Below, in pieces: positions 1-7,820 of a stretch of 27,224 nt of DNA. This DNA is from Albibeggiatoa sp964388965. GTDB lineage: Bacteria; Pseudomonadota; Gammaproteobacteria; Beggiatoales; Beggiatoaceae. The DNA lies in the NCBI GenBank assembly GCA_964388965.1, contig CAYMCP010000049.1, forward strand, positions 1-27,224, given 5' to 3'. Numbering within the stretch: position 1 is the first letter of the stretch; each line of letters opens with the position of its first letter. Position numbers and translations under genes: made by a program. A model generated the notes under the pieces. It worked only from the letters and a program-made list of their open reading frames with translations. It did not search any database and was not told the origin of the DNA.

Positions 1-61
1 TCTTATCAAAAGATTGGCTACTTAACCTAGATTTCAAATCGGTTCTATAAGTATTTAAAAC

Positions 62-1255
62 ATGAAAAAGATATTTCTATACTCACTTCTCTATTTACTC
101 TCTGCCAATCCAGCTCATGCTGAAAATATTGTCACTTCAGTTGAGCAAGCTGTGGTGCGTGTTATCAATTTTATTTCTGAAAATAAAGGCGCGACAGGAA
201 CAGGTTTTGTTATTAATTCAAATAATTATGTAGTAACTAATTATCATGTGATAGAAAATTATTCAACACTATTTATTGCAGACGGTGGCGTTGAACGAGA
301 GCACCTAAAAGAAGTGAATGTTATTTGGTCATCGGCAGAAAAAGATTTAGCAATCTTGCACGTCCCCAATTTAAATCCTCGAAAACCATTAAAATTAAAT
401 GCGAATTCTCTTGAAAAAGCGAGTGTTGTATTAGCATTAGGTTTTCCCGGCGCGGCTGACCTTTTGGGCAATGATTTGGATTTTGTAGAAACTAGTGCAA
501 CTGACGGTAGAATCAGTCGTTTAATGCGTAATACTTCATGGAATAATACCAGAGAATTATTTGATATTATTCAACATAGTGCACAAATTAGTGGTGGTAA
601 TAGTGGTGGCCCATTAATTAATTTATGTGGTGAAGTAATTGGCATTAATACAGCGGGAGCAATTGATGTACAAGGTATTTTTTATGCTTCGCATATTAGC
701 AGCTTAATTGAAGTTTTAAACGCACGAAATATAGATTTTCAATCGACGACTACAACTTGTGCCGCTGATTCTGGCTTTGATACTCAATATTTAATTTTAT
801 TAATATTTATTATTTTAACGTTCTTGATTATTTTTTTAGCGTTTAGGCAGCCACGCCAACAAGCTGTTAAAACTGCTGCCGCATATACTCAATGGCTACG
901 TCAACCTCCCATCAATTTTTACTCTAAGACCACACCAACAATGATATTGCAGGGAATAAATAGACACCAACATATTTATTTACCTATTGCTCAAGAAAAA
1001 TTAAAATCTTCTCAAGGAGTTATAATTGGTCGTTCTTCAAAATCATGTGATTTGATTATCAAAGATGCCCAAATTTCGCGCCGTCATGCACGTATCTATT
1101 ACCATAATCAAACATTATTGATAGAAGACTTAAATTCTGCTAATGGTACGCAAGTCAATGAGTTGCAAGTACAAGCTTATCATTCTGTCAATATTGATGA
1201 ACAATCACATATCCAATTAGGTAATATTATACTTAAATTGGTTAAAATTGGTTAA
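62..1255 (+). CDS. Secreted/membrane trypsin-like serine protease with C-terminal FHA domain
   Basis: This is an HtrA-like (S1C) serine protease fused to a phosphothreonine-binding FHA domain. Residues 1-20 are a signal peptide ending AHA. The protease domain (about 25-230) shows the triad: His62 in TNYHVI, Asp95 in KDLAIL and Ser181 in GGNSGGP. A very hydrophobic segment at about 243-262 is a membrane helix, and no PDZ domain is present. The FHA domain (about 318-397) has the GRS signature at 323, SRRH at 339-342 and an NG turn near 365. By topology the protease should face the periplasm and the FHA the cytoplasm. The next gene starts 5 bp downstream and a Ser/Thr kinase follows, so FHA binding of a kinase product is the natural inference. 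No strong ribosome site precedes the ATG. The tail carries a small tandem repeat, period 11, near 1238-1257. Confidence 0.88.
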   Translation: MKKIFLYSLLYLLSANPAHAENIVTSVEQAVVRVINFISENKGATGTGFVINSNNYVVTNYHVIENYSTLFIADGGVEREHLKEVNVIWSSAEKDLAILHVPNLNPRKPLKLNANSLEKASVVLALGFPGAADLLGNDLDFVETSATDGRISRLMRNTSWNNTRELFDIIQHSAQISGGNSGGPLINLCGEVIGINTAGAIDVQGIFYASHISSLIEVLNARNIDFQSTTTTCAADSGFDTQYLILLIFIILTFLIIFLAFRQPRQQAVKTAAAYTQWLRQPPINFYSKTTPTMILQGINRHQHIYLPIAQEKLKSSQGVIIGRSSKSCDLIIKDAQISRRHARIYYHNQTLLIEDLNSANGTQVNELQVQAYHSVNIDEQSHIQLGNIILKLVKIG

Positions 1256-1260
1256 AAATT

Positions 1261-1998
1261 ATGAAAAAACTTAATCGTGAATTGAATATTTTTAGCATAT
1301 CTGCATTAGATTTATTTGCTTCTGCAATGGGCGCGTTTATTTTGCTCACAGTGATTTTGTTTCCGTATTATCAAAAAAATGCCAAAATTGTAGAAGATTT
1401 AAATAAAATTAAAAATCAATTAGCCCAGACTCAACAACAACTTAGTGAATGTCAAACGCAACAAACAACATTGCAAAATCAACTGTCTGAATCTCAGGCT
1501 CAGCAAACACAAACGCAACATCAATTGCAAGAATGTGAACAAGCTAACAGCCAAAATCAAACCCAACTCCAGCAATGCGAGCAACAACGCCAAGCCTGTG
1601 AAGATAAATTAAAACAAACTTTTTTAGCCGTTGTGATGAAATGGACAACAAGTCAACAAGATGTTGATTTACATGTTATTGATACGCAGGGGCAAGAGTA
1701 TTATTATCAACAAAAGATTTTTAATGGTTATAATGCAGAATTAAGCGTTGATACAACCAGAGGACCAGGTATTGAAATTTGGGAAAATCCACGCGCTAAA
1801 GTTGGTGAATATAAAATTTATGCTAATTTATACGCTCGTAACGATAATGATAAAAATCCCAAAGTATTAACCACTATTTATTATCGTGATGGCTCAAAAA
1901 AATTACGCGATGTCACACTTTCTGCCGTGCGACAAAAAAAATTAGTTGCCATCATCAAGGTTAATTCTGACGGAGATGTCCACATACAAAACCAATAG
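1261..1998 (+). CDS. Membrane-anchored coiled-coil protein with DUF2135/YfaP-like domain
   Basis: The N-terminus (about 10-35) is one membrane helix introduced by SALDLFASAMGAF, a pattern I associate with MotB/ExbD-like single-span anchors. Residues about 40-125 are a Gln-rich coiled coil with repeated LQECEQ/LSESQAQ units. Residues about 125-245 resemble the DUF2135 (YfaP) beta domain: WTTSQQDVDLHVIDTQGQE, then a Tyr-rich stretch, then GEYKIYANLYA. These domains are usually extracytoplasmic, so the coiled coil probably spans the periplasm with the domain at its tip. The gene sits 5 bp after the FHA protease and 10 bp before the kinase, so the three are very likely one operon. Molecular function is unknown; a scaffold or sensor role is only a guess. 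Confidence 0.75.
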   Translation: MKKLNRELNIFSISALDLFASAMGAFILLTVILFPYYQKNAKIVEDLNKIKNQLAQTQQQLSECQTQQTTLQNQLSESQAQQTQTQHQLQECEQANSQNQTQLQQCEQQRQACEDKLKQTFLAVVMKWTTSQQDVDLHVIDTQGQEYYYQQKIFNGYNAELSVDTTRGPGIEIWENPRAKVGEYKIYANLYARNDNDKNPKVLTTIYYRDGSKKLRDVTLSAVRQKKLVAIIKVNSDGDVHIQNQ

Positions 1999-2008
1999 GA
2001 AAATATGG

Positions 2009-3166
2009 ATGCCAATTTTTAAAAGCGATTTACATAATCATCATAACGCATTGCCTATAGGCTATGTCTTAAATAAACAACGTAATAATCCATATCGTAT
2101 TGAAAAAATACTTGGTTCAGGTGGCTTTGGTATTACTTATCTGGCTTATGATGAAACATTAAATTGTCTAGTTGCACTAAAAGAATATTTACCAAATGAT
2201 TTTGCGGTGCGTGATAGTAATCATTTTAATGTTTATCCAAAATCTTCTGCTGATACCGAAAATTTTAATTGGGGATTAAGTTGTTTTATTCAAGAAGCAC
2301 GGACCCTAGCTCAATTCAATCATCCTAGCATTGTACGCATCCGTTCTTTTTTTGAAAAGTTGAATACTGCTTATATCATCATGGATTATGAGGAAGGTGA
2401 TAGTTTAGATACTCTAATTAGAGATAGCGAAACGGCGGAAGAAGATGAAATTAAAATTATATTAAAGCCTTTGCTTGATGGTTTGGAACTCGTGCATCAA
2501 GCTAATTTCCTACATCGAGACATTAAGCCCGCCAATATTTATATTCGTTCTCAGGGTAATACACCTGTTTTATTGGATTTTGGTTCAGCCCGTTACGATG
2601 TCAGTTCTCGTAGTCGTAGCATGACAGCGATTGTAACCCCAGGTTACGCGCCATTTGAGCAGTATGAAAGTAAAGGCGTAATGCAGGGTGCATGGACAGA
2701 TATTTATGCAATGGGTGCAGTGTTATATCGTTTGATTAGTGCCAAAGTACCGCCGGAGGCACCTGAGCGAACGGGTGCAATCATACGTGGTAAACCAGAC
2801 CCGTTAATTCCAGCAGTTAAAATTGGCAAAGGACGTTATTCAAAACATTTGTTAGAAGCGATTGATTGGGCATTGAAAATTCATGAAAATGAACGTCCTC
2901 AAACTGTTGCTGCTTGGCGTAAAAAACTTTTTCTTGAGAAAACAAAACCTGCAAACTATTTTGCTGTCATTGCTTTTTTATTGTTCGTTTTAATTGGTGT
3001 TGGCGGTGGATATTACATTACTCAAAAAATGCAGCAAAAACACAATGCAGAACAAATTACAAAAAACACAATGCAGAACAAATTACAGATGAACACAAGA
3101 GACAGAAACAACAGATTGAAAAAGCAAGGCAAGAAGTGGAAGAAGCTAAACGACAAACTGAGCTAG
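2009..3166 (+). CDS. Membrane Ser/Thr protein kinase, frameshifted after the membrane helix
   Basis: This is a eukaryote-type Ser/Thr kinase of 385 residues as read. The ATG at 2009 is preferred over upstream ATGs at 1946 and 1976 because AGGA lies 8 nt before it and the others fall inside the preceding gene. The Gly loop GSGGFG is at 36-41, Lys58 in VALKEY, the catalytic loop HRDIKPAN at 169-176 (Asp171) and DFG at 190-192, with APFEQY and DIYAMGAVLY following. All catalytic residues are present. A membrane helix lies at about 316-337. From about residue 352 the frame is wrong: an exact 26-bp tandem duplication (3036-3087) shifts it and it ends in a Lys/Asn-rich nonsense tail. Without one copy the gene would run to 3645 and encode 536 residues. 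The kinase domain should still be functional. Its substrate is unknown; the upstream FHA protein is a candidate partner. Confidence 0.88.
   Translation: MPIFKSDLHNHHNALPIGYVLNKQRNNPYRIEKILGSGGFGITYLAYDETLNCLVALKEYLPNDFAVRDSNHFNVYPKSSADTENFNWGLSCFIQEARTLAQFNHPSIVRIRSFFEKLNTAYIIMDYEEGDSLDTLIRDSETAEEDEIKIILKPLLDGLELVHQANFLHRDIKPANIYIRSQGNTPVLLDFGSARYDVSSRSRSMTAIVTPGYAPFEQYESKGVMQGAWTDIYAMGAVLYRLISAKVPPEAPERTGAIIRGKPDPLIPAVKIGKGRYSKHLLEAIDWALKIHENERPQTVAAWRKKLFLEKTKPANYFAVIAFLLFVLIGVGGGYYITQKMQQKHNAEQITKNTMQNKLQMNTRDRNNRLKKQGKKWKKLNDKLS
3036..3087 (+). repeat. Exact 26-bp tandem duplication that frameshifts the kinase gene
   Basis: Copy one is 3036-3061 and copy two is 3062-3087; both begin with five A and contain CACAATGCAGAAC. 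Both copies are identical at every base. Because 26 is not a multiple of 3, the second copy changes the frame. In copy one the kinase frame reads KHNAEQIT, and in copy two the +1 frame reads KHNAEQIT and continues into the long coiled coil. Deleting one copy therefore restores one uninterrupted ORF. Replication slippage is the likely origin. Confidence 0.95.
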
Positions 3167-3645
3167 AAAAGAAAAGATTAACTGCTGAACGGAAAAAACA
3201 AGAAGAGGAAACCGCAAAAATTAGGCAAGAAACGGAGGAAGAGCAGAGAAGACTTGCTGCTGAACGGAAAAAACAAGAAGAGGAAATTGCAAAAGCTAGG
3301 CAAAAAGCTGAAGCTAATAGAATTGCAGCAGAAGAAGCAAGGAAAAAAAATCAGTTGAGAATCCAACAACAAAATGTTAGTGCAATTAGTTTAGCTGATA
3401 AATGGTTTGCAGAAGGCAATTACTCTGGTGCAAATGAATGGTGGGAATTGCTTTGTGAGGCAATTGATGAAATTTACTACAGAAAAACTAATACACGGAC
3501 AGCAACGACTCAGAGAGAAAAGGCAATTTGGTTAGGAATTCGTGATACAACGGCAGGTGAATTCTACAAAGATCGTCAACGAAAAGGAGACAATAGTTGG
3601 TCAAAAAATAGAGTTATAAATAAAATTAATGAATCATGCAAATAG
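3136..3645 (+). pseudogene. Detached coiled-coil and C-terminal domain of the Ser/Thr kinase
   Basis: This open frame (169 aa from the first ATG) is the continuation of the kinase after its frameshift; the same frame is open back to the 26-bp duplication. It begins with about 85 residues of charged coiled coil containing a near-exact 25-residue repeat: the DNA at 3184-3210 recurs at 3259-3285. A compact C-terminal domain follows (NVSAISLADKWFAEGNYSGA, then WWELL and IWLGIRD), which I cannot assign to a family. In the intact protein it would lie outside the membrane as the sensory or partner-binding part. No ribosome site is visible before 3136, so independent translation is doubtful. The stop at 3643-3645 touches the stop of the convergent glycosidase gene. 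Confidence 0.75.
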
Positions 3646-5073
3646 TTACTTATTCTCTTCCAACTCCATTTGTGTAATAACATTTGAATCTTCAATGGTT
3701 ACTATTTCTTCATGGACAGAATAACCTGTTTTATCAATACGAATACGATATTTACCAGGCGGTAATTGAATACCATCTTCATACTCTGGTTTAATATTCA
3801 TTATTCTTATTCGACTATCAGAAGGAATAGCACGTATTGTAAGTGAATAATATTTAGTAGGTTCTACTTGTTGGCTAACAGGTTTGGCTTGCTGAATTTG
3901 AATGGATATATTATTTTTCAATTTTGTAATTCTTTGATAAGATTCATCTATTCGTTGTTCAGTGATTTGTCCTGTATGCACAAGTGCCTTAATAATATTA
4001 GTTGTTTTTTCAACAATATTCTTTTCATACTCTAAATTATTCCCAATAACCAAAATGTCGACACCTGCGTTGATTGCTCTAAACACAGCTTCCTCCCAAT
4101 CATATTTATCAGAAATTGCTTTCATTTGCATATCATCGGAAAAAATAACACCTGTATAGCCCATTTCATATCTTAATTTAGATGTAAGCGTTTTTTGCGA
4201 TAATGTCGCTGGATATTGTTCATCAAGAAAACGATTAAATATGTGACCAACCATAATGGCATTTTTATAAAAAAGTCCACTTTCTAAAAAAAAATAATAC
4301 GGTGCAAGTTCTAACTCAGCTTTCCAAGTATTAGTGACATCAACCCAATTTAAATGAGAATCATGCGTTGCAGTTCCATGTCCAGGAAAATGTTTCAAAG
4401 TACATATAATATTTTGAGAATTGTGCTCACGGATAAAAGATAGAGCGTGAGCCTTCACAATTGAGGGTTCATTTGAAAAGCTACGTTCTAATTTTCCTAT
4501 GGAGGGACTGTTAGGATTGATATTAACATCAACAACTGGAGCAAAATTAAGGTTAATTCCAAGTTCAGCTAAGGTATGAGCTATTTTTTTAGCTTGCTTC
4601 CTTGTTTCCTCACAGCCTTTTTGACCTAAATATTCTGCTGTGAAACGACCATTGAAACCAAATTTTTCCTTTAAACGCCTTATTTTTCCACCTTCTTGAT
4701 CGATAGCAACAAAAAGAGGAGGTTTAGTGATATTTGAGTCCAAATTAGCCTTTTGTAAAGTATCAATCAACATTTTTATCTGATGTTCTGACTTAATATT
4801 GCGTTGCCGTGATTTTGAAGTCATATCATAATCAAATAAAATAACACCACCTAAATGAAAATTTTGAATATCAAAAATAACCTGTTTTACTCCCACTTGA
4901 TGACTAAATGCTCCCCTAAAACCAACAAGTAACATTTGTCCGATTTTAACATCTAGTGGCAAAGACACTGATTCATTAGTTAGTTGAATAAAATGATTTT
5001 GAGCATAACACGTTTTTATAAACAATAGCGTAAAGGGTAAAACGAGTAAACTTATTTTTTTAACTATATTCAC
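3646..5073 (-). CDS. Secreted GH3 family (NagZ-like) beta-N-acetylhexosaminidase with PEGA domain
   Basis: This is a glycoside hydrolase family 3 enzyme, probably cleaving beta-GlcNAc from peptidoglycan or muropeptides. The start is GTG at 5073 with a GAGAGA stretch upstream. Residues 1-24 form a signal peptide ending CYA. The NagZ hallmark KHFPGHG is at 227-233, followed by the Asp-His loop THDSH at 236-240, and the likely nucleophile is Asp313 in FSDDMQM. Residues about 410-475 form a PEGA-type beta domain (LPPGKYRIRIDKTGY). Classical proteobacterial NagZ is about 340 residues, cytoplasmic and without such a tail; this protein is 475 residues and exported. The gene converges on the kinase cluster with zero spacing. 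The family assignment is firm; substrate and the role of PEGA are inferred. Confidence 0.87.
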   Translation of the reverse strand: MNIVKKISLLVLPFTLLFIKTCYAQNHFIQLTNESVSLPLDVKIGQMLLVGFRGAFSHQVGVKQVIFDIQNFHLGGVILFDYDMTSKSRQRNIKSEHQIKMLIDTLQKANLDSNITKPPLFVAIDQEGGKIRRLKEKFGFNGRFTAEYLGQKGCEETRKQAKKIAHTLAELGINLNFAPVVDVNINPNSPSIGKLERSFSNEPSIVKAHALSFIREHNSQNIICTLKHFPGHGTATHDSHLNWVDVTNTWKAELELAPYYFFLESGLFYKNAIMVGHIFNRFLDEQYPATLSQKTLTSKLRYEMGYTGVIFSDDMQMKAISDKYDWEEAVFRAINAGVDILVIGNNLEYEKNIVEKTTNIIKALVHTGQITEQRIDESYQRITKLKNNISIQIQQAKPVSQQVEPTKYYSLTIRAIPSDSRIRIMNIKPEYEDGIQLPPGKYRIRIDKTGYSVHEEIVTIEDSNVITQMELEENK

Positions 5074-5193
5074 TATTTATCTCTCGGTATTGAACTTTAT
5101 TAAAAAATATATAATCCATTGTAAAATAATAAGATGCAAATATTCAAGTTTGTCCCAAGAAATAACTTGAATTATTAGTAACTACCTAGCCTA

Positions 5194-5446
5194 ACTATCA
5201 ATGCCATTAAGTTAAGGACTAAAAGCCATGTTTACGTTGAGTTCGGTGATAATGCAACAATAACCGATCCGTGTGAACGCTGATTTGACCTTACGGTATT
5301 GTTCTTTAAACCTTTCTGATTCTATCATTCTTCGATTTTCTTCCATTATTTCCAGCTCTTTTTTCATTTGTTTTCCTCTACAGTACTTTTGCTCCTTTCT
5401 CTTCTATTCTACTCTCTTTTTTCCTTAACTTAATGGCATTGGGACT
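5194..5446. mobile_element. MITE-like element, 253 bp, with terminal inverted repeats and 7-bp target duplication
   Basis: A perfect 20-bp inverted repeat, CAATGCCATTAAGTTAAGGA, lies at 5199-5218 and as its complement at 5422-5441. Extending outward five bases on each side (three mismatches) gives 25-bp ends at 5194-5218 and 5422-5446. Directly outside them is the 7-bp direct repeat TAGCCTA, at 5187-5193 and 5447-5453. That is the signature of a transposition event with target-site duplication. The interior has no full transposase, so the element is non-autonomous. It contains one 51-codon ORF on the minus strand. It sits in the upstream region of rppH. The parent IS family cannot be named from sequence alone. 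Confidence 0.8.
5212..5367 (-). CDS. Small ORF (51 aa) inside the MITE-like element
   Basis: This ATG-started frame begins MKKELEIMEENRRMIESERF and ends NVNMAFSP. It has a purine-rich AGAGG about 8 nt upstream, and its stop codon lies inside the left inverted repeat. The first half is a charged amphipathic helix; the second half includes two adjacent Cys residues and is more hydrophobic. It could be the residual end of the transposase of the parent element, a small protein carried by the element, or chance. I recognise no family. Confidence 0.35.
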   Translation of the reverse strand: MKKELEIMEENRRMIESERFKEQYRKVKSAFTRIGYCCIITELNVNMAFSP

Positions 5447-5595
5447 TAGCCTATCCAAACTTAGGAGGTACGTGTAGTAATTTTTTATTCATCAAAGGCT
5501 TGCGATGTAACAATTTTGTGGTTAAACTTTAAAGTAACTTTCTATAACTAACTTAAAATCCTTCGTGAATATTTTTAGGCGTACTGGTAAGACCT

Positions 5596-6144
5596 ATGAT
5601 AGATAATAAAGGCTACAGACTAAATGTAGGTATTATCCTGAGTAATCGGGAGGGGAGTGGTGTGCTGTGGGCTAAGAGATTAGGTCAAAATGCGTGGCAG
5701 TTCCCTCAAGGCGGTATCAAAGCTAATGAAACTCCAAAACAAGCGTTGTTCCGTGAACTATACGAGGAAATTGGTTTAACGGCGAAACAAGTACAAGTTC
5801 TTGGTGCAACGAAGCGTTGGTTAAGTTATCGCCTGCCTCAAAACTTAATCCGTTATCATCAAAAACCATTATGTGTTGGGCAAAAACAGATTTGGTATTT
5901 ATTGCGATTGACGGGTAAAGATACTGATGTTTGTTTCGACAAAAGCCATTCACCTGAATTTGACCAGTGGGAATGGGTTGACTACTGGAAACCATTGAGT
6001 GAAGTGGTACATTTCAAATACAAGGTTTATGAAACAGCTTTAAAAGAGCTTGAACCTTTGTTAGCAAAACACCGTTCAACAACAATTATTCATCACAAAG
6101 CACTACCCAAAAAGGTGTATCAGCGTTTATCAAGAACGCCATAG
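5596..6144 (+). CDS. rppH: RNA pyrophosphohydrolase (Nudix)
   Basis: RppH removes pyrophosphate from the 5' triphosphate end of mRNA, which starts RNase E-dependent decay in the cytoplasm. The N-terminus MIDNKGYRLNVGIIL is characteristic of the RppH/NudH branch. The Nudix box is complete at residues 39-61, with Gly39, Glu45, Arg53-Glu54 and Glu57-Glu58. WQFPQGG precedes it and the conserved QIWYLL strand and EFDQWEWV follow. The length of 182 residues is normal. The ATG at 5596 fits homologues although its ribosome site is weak. A mobile element inserted about 150 bp upstream could affect its promoter. In many gammaproteobacteria ptsP or lgt follows rppH; here it does not. Confidence 0.95.
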   Translation: MIDNKGYRLNVGIILSNREGSGVLWAKRLGQNAWQFPQGGIKANETPKQALFRELYEEIGLTAKQVQVLGATKRWLSYRLPQNLIRYHQKPLCVGQKQIWYLLRLTGKDTDVCFDKSHSPEFDQWEWVDYWKPLSEVVHFKYKVYETALKELEPLLAKHRSTTIIHHKALPKKVYQRLSRTP

Positions 6145-6177
6145 GTTTCAGTGAGCCGCGTCCACAAAAGCGTGGTT

Positions 6178-6651
6178 CTACTTGTTTCCTAATTGAGACT
6201 TTAATCCTAAAATGTAGTGCCATTCCTGTTCCGAAACAGCCATAACAGATAATCGGTTGCCTTTCTTAACTAATGGTAAGTTTACCAATGCTGCTTGTTG
6301 CTTTAAGACGTGTAAGCTGATTGCCTGAGTAAATTTTTCTACAAATGCCACATCTACCCGATACCAGCGTGGATTATCTGGTTTGCTCTTCGGATCATAA
6401 TATTTCCCATCGGAATTAAACGCCGTATCATCAACATAACCTGCTTTAACAATTTTCATCATGCCAACAATCGCAGGCACCTTACAATTAGAATGATAAA
6501 AAAATGCTAAATCACCAATTTGCATCTCGTCGCGCAATATATTCCGTGCTTGATAATTACGCACACCCTCCCACGGCTCGACTTGTACTCGCGCCAAATC
6601 ATCAATACTAAACGCATTCGGTTCAGACTTTAATAACCAGTAAGCCATCAT
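6178..6651 (-). CDS. EVE domain-containing protein (YTH/PUA-like fold)
   Basis: This 157-residue single-domain protein belongs to the EVE (DUF55, thymocyte nuclear protein 1-like) family. It shows the family start AYWLLKSEPNAFSIDDL, then WEGVRNYQARN, GDLAFFYHSN, and the later NPRWYRVDVAF. EVE domains are related to YTH and PUA folds and are thought to recognise modified bases in RNA or DNA. The biological role in bacteria is mostly unproven. The gene overlaps the prmB stop in ATGATG, so the two are translationally coupled if the first ATG is used; the second ATG (6648) is an equally plausible start. Confidence 0.9.
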   Translation of the reverse strand: MMAYWLLKSEPNAFSIDDLARVQVEPWEGVRNYQARNILRDEMQIGDLAFFYHSNCKVPAIVGMMKIVKAGYVDDTAFNSDGKYYDPKSKPDNPRWYRVDVAFVEKFTQAISLHVLKQQAALVNLPLVKKGNRLSVMAVSEQEWHYILGLKSQLGNK

Positions 6652-7583
6652 AGTTTACCTAATTGATGACTTGCAACTTGCTGAAAAATATCATGATATT
6701 CTCTAATTTGTTCGGCGGATAATAAAAATACACCTTCACCACCTTGTTTAAATTCCAACCAAGTAAATGGGACATCAGGATATTGCTCAATGACTGCTGG
6801 CTGACTCGCTCCGACTTCGACAATTAAAATACCCGCTTTGGTCAGGTAGTGGACTGCGTCACAAAGAATTTGCTTGACAAAAAACAATCCATCTTTCCCG
6901 GCTTCTAAAGCAACTAACGGCTCATGATGATATTCTGCTGGCATGGTTTCGATTTCGTGTGCATCGACATAGGGTGGATTAGCAACGATTAGATCATAAT
7001 GCAAACCAGATAAATTTTTAAATAAATCAGACTGAACCAGATGAACTTGATGCACTAGTTGATACTGTGCAACATTTTTCTTGGCAACAGCTAGAGCCTC
7101 TTCGGAAATATCTACTGCGTCTACTTCGATACCAAAATAATAAGCGATAGCAATGGCAATACAACCGCTTCCCGTTCCTAAATCTAATGCACGATTTACA
7201 CGATTTATATCAATCCATGGCGTAAAATTATTTAAAATTAACTCTCCAATAGGTGATCGTGGAATAAGTACACGCTTATCAACATAAAAATTTAACTCTG
7301 CAAACCAAGCTTGTTCAGTTAAATAGGGCAATGGAGTGCGATGCTCAATGCGCTTTTGGATACGTTCTAGCAATAAACGTCGTTCTTGATAAGTAACTTT
7401 TGCTTGCCACAAATTTTCAGGCAAATAGCGTGGCAAATGTAAAGACTGAGTGATTAGAGCAATCGCTTCGTCTACGGCGTTATCTGTACCATGCCCAAAA
7501 TAAATATTCGCTTGATTAAACTCGCTGGTCGCCCAACGTACAAAATCTAGCAATGTTTCAAGTTCTTCGATGATGTTACTCAT
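6648..7583 (-). CDS. prmB: Ribosomal protein L3 N5-glutamine methyltransferase
   Basis: PrmB methylates a glutamine of ribosomal protein L3 using S-adenosylmethionine. The SAM-binding motif DLGTGSGCIAIA starts at residue 134 and the catalytic NPPY is at 202-205. The segment LIPRSPIGELI before motif I distinguishes PrmB from the release-factor enzyme PrmC. The length of 311 residues matches the roughly 310 of the family. It is the first gene of a two-gene unit with the EVE protein. In many gammaproteobacteria prmB is next to aroC; here it is not. About 240 bp of apparently non-coding sequence lie upstream, including a 16-bp AT palindrome at 7784-7799. Confidence 0.93.
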   Translation of the reverse strand: MSNIIEELETLLDFVRWATSEFNQANIYFGHGTDNAVDEAIALITQSLHLPRYLPENLWQAKVTYQERRLLLERIQKRIEHRTPLPYLTEQAWFAELNFYVDKRVLIPRSPIGELILNNFTPWIDINRVNRALDLGTGSGCIAIAIAYYFGIEVDAVDISEEALAVAKKNVAQYQLVHQVHLVQSDLFKNLSGLHYDLIVANPPYVDAHEIETMPAEYHHEPLVALEAGKDGLFFVKQILCDAVHYLTKAGILIVEVGASQPAVIEQYPDVPFTWLEFKQGGEGVFLLSAEQIREYHDIFQQVASHQLGKL

Positions 7584-7820
7584 AAAATTTTTTAATAATC
7601 CATGTTACGCAAAAATAGCAAATGTGAAATAGAATCGGTGACACTCGGCGTATCCCACATTCTGCGAAAGCTACAAAAGAATCCGTCTAAACTTGTGAAA
7701 TATGCTTGAAAATATAGTGAAAATCCCGTTAGCTGCCAATGTGAGAGCAAGGCTGTTACATCCATATCTTATTTCATAAAGCCATTTATTTCAATAAATT
7801 ATAAAACTCTTACATTGAAC

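Larger units (their letters stand above)
5074..5595. other. Gene-poor region between the glycosidase and rppH
   Basis: About 520 bp carry no conventional gene. The left part (5074-5186) would contain the glycosidase promoter, reading leftward. It also holds a 9-bp perfect inverted repeat, ATTCAAGTT at 5142-5150 with AACTTGAAT at 5164-5172, which could be an operator or a weak hairpin. The centre is occupied by the MITE-like element at 5194-5446. The right part (5454-5595) is AT-rich and must carry the rppH promoter, but no confident -35/-10 pair could be chosen. Confidence 0.5.

Noticed and set aside
1..61. Short open frames at the left edge, for example one ending TYR-GLN-LYS-ILE-GLY-TYR-LEU-THR-stop at position 30
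   Set aside because: It could be the tail of an upstream gene, but nine residues cannot be assigned and two other frames also stop nearby.
1946..2008. Upstream extension of the kinase start to ATG 1946
   Set aside because: It overlaps the DUF2135 gene, has no ribosome site, and the ATG at 2009 has AGGA at good spacing.
3184..3285. Minisatellite-type array in the kinase tail
   Set aside because: Only two copies of a 27-bp match with a 75-bp period, in frame, are present; this is ordinary coiled-coil coding repetition.
5142..5172. 9-bp inverted repeat as a terminator
   Set aside because: There is no T-tract on either side, and it lies upstream of the glycosidase rather than after a gene; an operator is equally possible.
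6145..6177. Possible bidirectional terminator between rppH and the EVE gene
   Set aside because: The only stem is CCAC/GTGG, four base pairs, without a T-run.
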